DNA from: Megalobrama amblycephala
Lineage: Eukaryota > Chordata > Actinopteri > Cypriniformes > Xenocyprididae
Direction of reading: 5' to 3'
Assembly: GCF_018812025.1 (NCBI RefSeq)
Contig: NC_063051.1
Location: forward strand, 7,227,396 to 7,291,395
DNA: 64,000 nt
Shown here: positions 15,301 to 24,921 of the stretch, one piece after another
Position numbering within the stretch: the stretch's first letter is position 1
Layout of the letters: every line of letters begins with the position of its first letter
Made by a program: the position numbers and the translations under genes
Notes under the pieces: model-generated
What the model saw: only the letters and a program-made list of their open reading frames with translations
Database searches by the model: none
What the model was told of the DNA's origin: nothing

Positions 15301-18300
15301 CCATCTTATTGTATGGCATAGCCGCCTGGTTTGGTAATCTGACAGTTACCTTTAGATCACAATTGAATCGGCTGGTGCATATGGCAATGAAGGTGGTTGG
15401 TTTGAGGGTTTACCCCAATCTTCAATCCATATTCAACAAAATTGCTTTTAAACAGGCTAGGAAAATGACTCTGGACCCATCTCGTGTACTTTATTCTGAG
15501 TTTGAATTACTTCCATCTGGTCGACGGTTCCGCACTGTAAGGTTTAGATACAACCGCTACAGGAATTCTTTTGTTCCTCTGGCTACAAGGCTGTTGAATT
15601 CAAATTCAAAGGACATGATTGTGTGATTGTTATTTATGTGGGTGTTTTGTTGTGCAGCTTTACTTGTATTGCCCAAGACAATTTTTCCTTAACAGGGACA
15701 CATAAAGTATAAAGTATAGTATAACATTGTCAAAACTGTCCCCGTTCACATGAATGCGTGGAAATGACTAAAAACGCTGTATTCGGCCAGCAGTTGGCGA
15801 TGTCGTGCCTATAGACTGAACACGTAATACACATAGTTTCATAGTTTACATGAAGATGATAATGATATCATTTTCAAAAACTCGCACTTTGAATCCTGTT
15901 TTCAAAAGTTTGCATTTTCAGGCCCCCAAAACGCCGTAGTCATGTAAATGAACTGCCAAAACGCATAAAAAGTGTTTTGTTTTTAGTTGAAAATGGAATG
16001 TTTGTGAACCTTCCCGAGGCTAAAACAAGATGAAAGTCTAAAGCAAGGACTGATGGGACGTTGGGTTAGCATGACACGACAGTCTTTTATGAAATTATAT
16101 TCAACAATAATGAAAAGCTTGTTCTAAATTTTAATTGGATTTGGCCAATTCATACCGATTGACATGGTTACATGTGACTTTTCTATTCTGACTACACTAC
16201 TATTCCGATAACATTAGGATTATTAGGGTCCATGTAAATGCAGCTACTACCAGCTTCTGTAGGCAGCTGCTCTTTGACTGACTTAGAAAAGTGTAGTTAT
16301 TATGATAGTGGTTGAAAGTTATTTTACATTTCATAATGATGGCCGAATTATGATTTGCCTGACATTTTAGTCGGCATAATGGCCTTTTTTTCCCTAATGT
16401 GACGTATATCTGACAGCTTCTCAAACAAGAAAAAAAATGTAGCACGGGACTTGATTTTGTCCATTGGAAATTGATTGGATGGTTGTGGTGTGCTATTGGT
16501 CGATCTCAAGTGAGTGACAAGTTGCCCCGCCCTCGTGCCAGTGAACACATCATCAGAGAAGAGAAGAGATGCCACTGCAAGAGGGAGGGGAAGTTAATTT
16601 GATGAAATATAATGAGGGCATATGAAATAAAAAAAATAATGTACACGGAAAAATCATTTATAATAAATATTTTTTTTAAAAATGTTGTCAATTTTGACTT
16701 CATGATGACAGTTTCACAATCTTGGAAACTTCTAGAACTTTAACTAAAACTGGACAGTCCTTTCATTTATATGTGGCTTTTCTTCAAATGTAGATTAGAT
16801 TTCAAATGAATGTGCTCAGCAACAGATGCAAGAGCTCAATGGGATCACCAGGGTCAGCGAGCTGAGCGTCCCTCGGCAAGCTAAATCTTTCATAATCTTA
16901 CCTGAGACCAGTTTTGTCCAGTTCAATTGATCCACAACAATTGCATTGCAAAAGTAGATGTTTAAACGAGTTCATAAATATTATATGATACCAAGATTGA
17001 AGCGCACTGGAGACTCACCTCACTATTGATTTTAATAGAATTTGGCATTGGCATGTATCTTGCAGTATTCAAATGCAGTTTTTTCACGTAAACAAAAAAT
17101 GATGACAGTGACACAGCCACAAAACTGCTTGGCTACATCCTGTTGTTTTCAGGATGTTGTGTCATAGACCAACTTACCCCACTGTCCTCCAGTAACATGG
17201 AGCAGCGCTGCTGCTTACTACTCATCTTCCTGACAAACAGCAGCTCACAGGAAGCCTGGTCTTCATTCAGCATGCTCTTCCCAGCATTTATCACCCTGAG
17301 AGAGAGAGAGAGAGAGAGACCAAATTGCTGGTGTCATTTATTTATTTTCCAAATTATACAGCTGAATATCATTTCTAGTATGATGGCAGTCTAACAAGAA
17401 ACATAAAGCCATTATTTCCCAAATCTGGATTATAAAAAACCATTCTCCTCCTAATCTGGGGAGAGCAGTAAGATGCTTCAGAGGCCACAGTCATGACCCA
17501 GCACATCTGATGAGATATTTATAAATGTTACGGGTTTCTCTTCAAAAGTGTATGACTATTATTCAATGTTACTTCTACAAATGATCCCTAAGCATAGATT
17601 ATATAAGCTCCGAGAACAGAAAATCAAAAACTGTACAGCCCAGTCACTGTTTTATTTATAACTATGTACATTTGTCTGTTAAACCATACTCTTAATATAC
17701 AATTATATGCCCATTTTAAGAGAAAAATTATACCAAAGATGCATTTCAACCAACTTACTTAATGCATACTTAAAATTGGAATGTTGGAGACTATTTCACT
17801 ATTGTATTTCACTATATACTATTTCAAATGATGTTTAAGCAATATACCCATAATAATCCAAGCATAATAGTACATCATCACGCTTCATTATGCTGTGGTT
17901 TTCATTTAGAATCAGCTGACAAAGCCCCACTGTAAGCTACTCTCAAAAGAGGAAGTGTCTCATTGTAGCAAGTTCCTTCTTCTGAAGTAACAATTTCTTT
18001 ACTTCTGCCACATTAGGTTTCAACATAGTATGATTTCTTTAAATGAACGTAACACACTTAAAATGGAAAATTGCCATTTTTAAGAGAAGCACATCCATTT
18101 TGCTTGCAAAAGAAGAAAGCAGAACAAACGTCATTATCTGTGGAAAATACAGAGTAGAGCAATGAGCTAAAGCCACAAAACTGAACTCTTTATTAGCAAG
18201 GCTTACCACCACTAGTGTTATTCTCACAGACCAAACAAAAGTAGCAACTAGCATTTCCTGTCTCAGGTGACTGATTAACTGTCGATGGTTTTCTTTCTTG

Positions 18301-21300
18301 AGCAGAACAGTCATTATTCCTCCTCATGCTAAGCCTCTCTGTCATTTTAGTTGTCCTTCTGAAGGATGCCAAACCCAACATTAGAAAAGATTGGCTAAAG
18401 TTTATTTTTAACAATGTTCTAGATCATTTCAGCCTGATGTGTACAGTTTGTGCAGTACATTTTACTGCAGAGACTGATTTGTAAACTCTTCAAAATCAAA
18501 AGGTCAAGGTTTGGCTGATTAGCATGAGCCAGTTATCCCGTACTGGTGGAATACTAGAACTATACCAATCTGTAGGAAAAAGCGTTTCTCTTCACTGACT
18601 GTGTATTCCCAATAAATTACATTTTCCAAGAAACACATTTCATTTATTAGCTGTTTTGCCAGTGAATATTTTATGATTTTACTGAGTGATTAATCACAGC
18701 TGGCACTGGTGGTAAATCAAAAAACTGACACTTTATGGTGTGCACTAGATTCGTAAACTCTAAATGATAAGAAAATCAAGTTTCACATCAATCTCAGAAT
18801 AGTGTTATTAATGCAGTACTTCAGGCTAGACTATCTAAACAATGTCTTTACGTGAAGAATGTACGTTTCATGTTACAAACATGTTCTGAACCCTCGATTT
18901 ACAAAACAGATTTATGAAACTGAGTTTAAAACATACACTGATATCAAAAAGTCTTTCTTCGTGCAATAAAAGTGAGCCTATAATCACCTTCATTAACCTT
19001 TTTTTTATTACTATATGTATTCTATAAATGTGTATAGTTGTATCTTAGCATTGCTGTGAGCTCAGGATAAAGATGCAGCTTCAATATTGTATAACTAGAA
19101 TAACCTGATGAGCAATTCTTCACCTCCACCCACTGTGCTTAAGAATAGAGAATAAATGTGTTCCTTTTTATGGCACTGTTTATCTTGAATTTTGCCTTAG
19201 TTGTCAAGTAGATTAATAAATCTGAAAAGTAAAGAAATAAAGAGTAATATTGTTTGCACCGACCGATCCTTCAATAGCTACACAGAAATGTGCCACAAAA
19301 ACTGTTTAGGTCAAACTGAAATGACATTCTTCAATGCAAAAGTGCATTTAAAAAAAAAAAAAAAACTGACTAGGTTTTACCATACAAATTAGGTGCAGGT
19401 CAGCATGCTAATTAAAGCAGTCACCAAAGATATCAAAACTGAAACATGACAGGGGAAAACATCTAGATGCACTAGTCTAACTCACTAACTGATTAGCTGA
19501 TTGTTGGGTGACTGAATGACTAGTATCGACTCAATCCTACAGAGAACCTATAATTATAATTCACTTGCACTCATACATTTATTGACAGGAATTCATCTAT
19601 TGTGGCGTGGGTGCATGCTGGATCTGTTTGACTTTGCCAGCTTGGCAGCACCATGTTCATAGAAAGCCAATCTCCTTGAGCCACAGTGGATGACTCAGCA
19701 ATATCTTATAGGGAATGTGTTGGGGAATCTGAGGAGTCTACAGTGCTGCCATTAATCTACAGGCCGCTACATGTCTTTAAGAAGCCATCAGAGTTTTAAA
19801 GTCAGCATGAAACTGAAGTTGTGATCATCCTTTCTTCCCTATTGTGATATATATCCAAGTGAAATTGCTTCTTGAACAAGATAAAATGTAGGGCGGGACT
19901 TGATTTTGTCCATTGATTGGATGGTTGTGGTTTGCTACTGGTGGATCTCATGTGAGTGACAGGTTGCCCCGCCCTCACACTGGTGAACACATCATCAGAA
20001 ATGAGAAGAGATGCAAGTTATTTTGATTAAAGGATATAAGGGCACATGAATTGAAAAATAATGTGCAAGGATAAATCATTCATAATAAATGCTGCAATAT
20101 TCCATAAAAAAAAAAAAAAATAATTGTCAATTTTGATTCCATGCTAACTTTAAAGGGGCATTTCACTCATATTATTCCAAACCGAGAGGCCAGTTGCATA
20201 AACTTAGGCTACGTCCAGACGAAGCCAGAACTTACCCTATCCGATCTTCTTTTTTCCTTGTCTCAAGAAATATCTGCGTACACACAAAACCACTGAAACA
20301 TCTCAAAACGATGTAGTATACATGCCAGATCAGTATGTGGCGCTGTAATTCTGCAATAGAGATACACTCTAACAAAGAATAAAACCTGGAGCATGCGCAT
20401 AAACCTTGTGTGCTGTATACAAACTTTAGTAAAGCTTCGAAATAAAGCTTTATTTTAATAAAGCTTTAGACTCGGTAGCTTCTGCAGCACGAACACAAGC
20501 ATGTAGTCTGCTATTATTGTTGTTGTTGCTGTTTTGTGCTGTTAGCGGTGTCTGACTAGGGTCGACATGTGGGGTGATGACATCATCGTTTCACAAAATA
20601 TACGGATTGGCTGTACACACGAAAACGCAAAGGGCGTCGTTTTCAGATTTATCCACTCTGGGACCCGGTTTAAAAAAATAGCGGTTTCACCTTCTGAAAA
20701 TGCTGGATTCGTCTGGATGAAACACCTATACAATACAAAATTTTTGCGTATACAGCTAAAATCCTCTTTGTGTGGACGGGGCCTTAGCCTCTATGTTAAA
20801 GGTGCCCTAGAATCAAAAATTGTATTTACCTTGGCATAGTTGAATAACAAGAGTTCAGTACATGGAAAAGACATACATTGAGTTTCAAACTCCATTGCTT
20901 CCTCCTTCTTATGTAAATCTCATTTGTTTAAAAGACCTCCAGAAAACAGGCGAATCTCAACATAACACGACTGTTACGTAACAGTCAGGATCATTAATAT
21001 GTATGACCCCAATATTTGCATATGCCAGCCCATGTTCAAGGCATTAGACAAGGGCAGCCAGTATTAACGTCTGGATGTGCACAGCTGAATCATCAGACTA
21101 GGTAAAAATGGCAAATGGAGCGATAATAACTGACATGATCCATGATTACATGATATTTTTAGTGATATTTGTTAACTGTCTTTCTAAATGTTTCGTTAGC
21201 ATGTTGCTAATGTACTGTTAAATGTGGTTAAAGTTACCATCGTTTCTTACTGTATTTACGGAGACAAGAGAGCCGTCACTATTTTCATTTTTAAACACTT

Positions 21301-24300
21301 GCAGTCTGTATAACGCATAAACACATCTTCATTCTTTAGAAATCTCTCCAACAGTGTGTAATGTTAGCTTTAGCCACGGAGCACAGCCTCAAACTCATTC
21401 AGAATCGAATGTAAACATCCTAGTAAATACTATACTCACATGATCTGATGCATGCATGCAGCATGCATGACGAACATCTTGTAAAGATCCATTTGAGGGT
21501 TATATTAGCTGTGTGAACTTTGTTTATGCACTGTATTATAGTCGAGAGCTTGGGGGGGGCAGGGAGCGCAAGATTTAAAGGGGCCGCGTGCTGAATTGGT
21601 GCATAGTTAATGATGCCCCAAAATAGGCAGTTAAAAAAATTAATAAAACCTGGAGCATGCGCATAAACCTTGTGTGCTGTATACAAACTTTAGTAAAGCT
21701 TCGAAATAAAGCTTTATTTTAATAAAGCTTTAGACTCGGTAGCTTCTGCAGCACGAACACAAGCATGTAGTCTGCTATTATTGTTGTTGTTGCTGTTTTG
21801 TGCTGTTAGCGGTGTCTGACTAGGGTCGACATGTGGGGTGATGACATCAGAATCAGAATCGAATGTAAACATCCTAGTAAATACTATACTCACATGATCT
21901 GATGCATGCATGCAGCATGCATGACGAACATCTTGTAAAGATCCATTTGAGGGTTATATTAGCTGTGTGAACTTTGTTTATGCACTGTATTATAGTCGAG
22001 AGCTTGGGGGGGGCAGGGAGCGCAAGATTTAAAGGGGCCGCGTGCTGAATTGGTGCATAGTTAATGATGCCCCAAAATAGGCAGTTAAAAAAATTAATTA
22101 AAAAAAATATATGGGGTATTTTGAGCTGAAACTTCACAGACACATTCAGGGACATCTTATATTACATCTTGTGAAAGAACGTTCTAGGGCACCTTTAAGA
22201 CTGTCTCTTAAAAACTAGTCTGACCAACAGTTTGTCACATGTGGATGCTATCAATATCACACAATGGAGATAGATAGCTCAAATAAAAATCTTTAATCAC
22301 AAACACCCAGGAAACTACATGCAAATGAAGGAGAAATAGCATAACCATAGGCGCCGATCCCGTGGCGCCGAAATTACGAGATATTCTCCATGGATTTTAA
22401 CAAGAAAAAAAATCGATTGCTATTGCTATCAGAAACGATCCTTATATATATATAGTTTATTTAAGGCCGTTTCAATGACGTTATTTTAATGGCAAAAGTT
22501 GAGAGCGCGTCCAGTGTTGAGCGAGCACAAATCTCAACTCGGATTTCCATCACTCTCGCGCTCGCTCAGATTCAGAATCAGAACTTAAAACTGTCCTTGC
22601 CCTGTCCCTAAAATGGTCTTCTTTCCTGGATTTAAAGTTGACAGAAGCTTTTAACCACCTGACTTTCATGACTGACTGACGAAATAACAGTGTAGGCTAC
22701 CTTTAGGTAACGTTACTGTCTGATCATCAGATTTCAACGAGAGCACGACAACACTCATGAAAAGAATGTGCTTGTTTTGGGTCGAATTCAAATGAAACAT
22801 CCAGTTGACATTCATTTGAGTTCCCTGGTATTGATATACAATCATAAATAGACTTCTTTGATCTTAATGAGAGAAAAAAACTATGCGAGGGCGGATTCGA
22901 ACCGCTGATAATTAGAGCACGGGAGAATTTCTGACTGTATTAACGGTAACTCTACCACGAGACCAATGGGGAATACTAAGACAAAATGCGGATTTGTCTA
23001 AAATATAATAGTAGTTCGATACTTATATTGTAATGTAGCTGTAAGAATGAAACTATAATATCTTAAAAAAAAAAAAAGGGGGGGGGGGGGAGGGGGGGGT
23101 TACTGGGCACCCACCGCCAGAAACATATATCGGCGCCTATGAGCATAACCATGTACCACAGAAGACAACGAACAAGGAACTGAATGAACACAGGACTTAA
23201 ATACACAAAGGAACTAATGAGTTAATTAATTGAACAACAGGTGAATGGAATAATTAACCAAGGGAACAAACTGGCACACACTAGGAAACTAGTTCAAATG
23301 ACAGGGCATCCAGGCAAAAAGGAGCAGGGAAAAAAGAACCAAAGTGCAATGAAACTAAACTAAAAACAGAGCATACATATTACACAGTTAGCCAAGGGGG
23401 TAATCAGTCTAATTTTTCTGATTCAAAACAATAACTACATTTTTAGTAACTGACTTAAAGTTATGACCAGTCTTAAAGACTAAAAAAAATTAGATGACTA
23501 AAGCCGGGGACACACTTAAGGATTGTAAGGCCGATTATGAATGTAATTTGATACTTATGACTGATCAAACACGTCCAGTCAGAACCAGTTGCGTTCAGTC
23601 GGCGATTACAGTCGGTGTTCAAATTCCGTGTGTAAGTATTTAAATCTGCACTTTAAACTTCAAAAGGATGCAAAAGCACTATAAATGTATTTTAAAATAT
23701 TCTTGTGTGCTGCAGTCTTCTGAAGCCTTACTGAAAACCTTATTTTGTCTATTTTGAATCTAAAGAATCAGTTGTTCCAGTTTACAAAGCTGAATGATTT
23801 GAATGATTCATTTATGAATCAAATGATTCCATTCAAAGATCCAGCTCACTGCAGGGAAGGATTATCAATGAAGATTGACATCTATTTCTGTGTATTTGGT
23901 CTGTCTTCAGAACATATAATCACACAAGACATATGGAACACTTCCATGATGCTTGTATGGTGCTTTTGCATCCTCTTTACAGCTTTAGTGTTGAATTAAA
24001 TGCAACTGCATGGAAAACAGTCAGCAACTATACAATTCTCTTTTTGTGTTTTTCTAGTTTTAACTCTTAAATACATCACATTAGAAGTAAAAATGGATTG
24101 TTGACTTGTTGATCATCATCACTTGTTGACTATCAATCAATATGAGCTAAAAAACGTTAACCTTTGTTTTTTATCCTGTGTATGTGAGCTCATACTAAAG
24201 CTACCAGCTAAAAAGTCTGTTTGTTTCGACACTTAAGAGAATGTGCTCAGTTTCAAATTCTGTCATCACGCGGCCCCAAACAAAGTTCTCCTCTTGTTCT

Positions 24301-24888
24301 GTAGTTAATAATAGATGAAATAACCAGAGGCTAACTGGGCTTATTTCAGTATCAGAGCCTGTTCTCTCTCCATCTCTTCTTCACACTGGGCTCTCTATGT
24401 CACAGAAATATGACAATTTTCCCAAAACCACCTAACATTATAGTCATTAATCTGATGGTATGACTCAAGACTGTATCATCTCCCTGGCTTTGATCTTGGC
24501 CACTTTGTGCAAGTCTGGCCTTGATCTTCACTCAACGGACCACGCCTGATGAAAGTCAGGTTTCGCATTCTTTTTTACCAATGAATTTCCATGACTTTTC
24601 TATTTTCTTGTGATATATGAATTTTAAATAAAAAATAGCACAAAATAAATTAAGCTACAGTTGCTACAATGTATACACTGATAAGTTGTAATTTTACTAG
24701 AAATGTTTTATAAAAAAGTTTTCCTCTGAGTCCTTCATCACCCATCACTGACATTCTTCACATTACTGCAACATTTTTGCTTATATCTGAAATCAACTGT
24801 ATTATTTTCATTCATTAATTATTATTTAAATGTTTTATTATATATATTTTTATAAAATCTAAAATGTATAATAAATCTACATCTTTAA

Positions 24889-24921
<33 letters not shown>

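Larger units (their letters stand above)
14874..16245. mobile_element. TIR element (AGCTACGTTTACATGGAC ends) hosting two nested insertions
   Basis: Left AGCTACGTTTACATGGAC and, inverted, right AGCTGCATTTACATGGAC. The flanks share ACT, a possible 3-bp target duplication. It is interrupted by a second element of about 15137-15950 with CGTTTACACGACAAC-type ends, itself carrying a LINE fragment. Confidence 0.55.

Noticed and set aside
22885..22965. Functional tRNA gene
   Set aside because: A and B boxes are present but the acceptor arms do not pair, and it lies inside a transposon.
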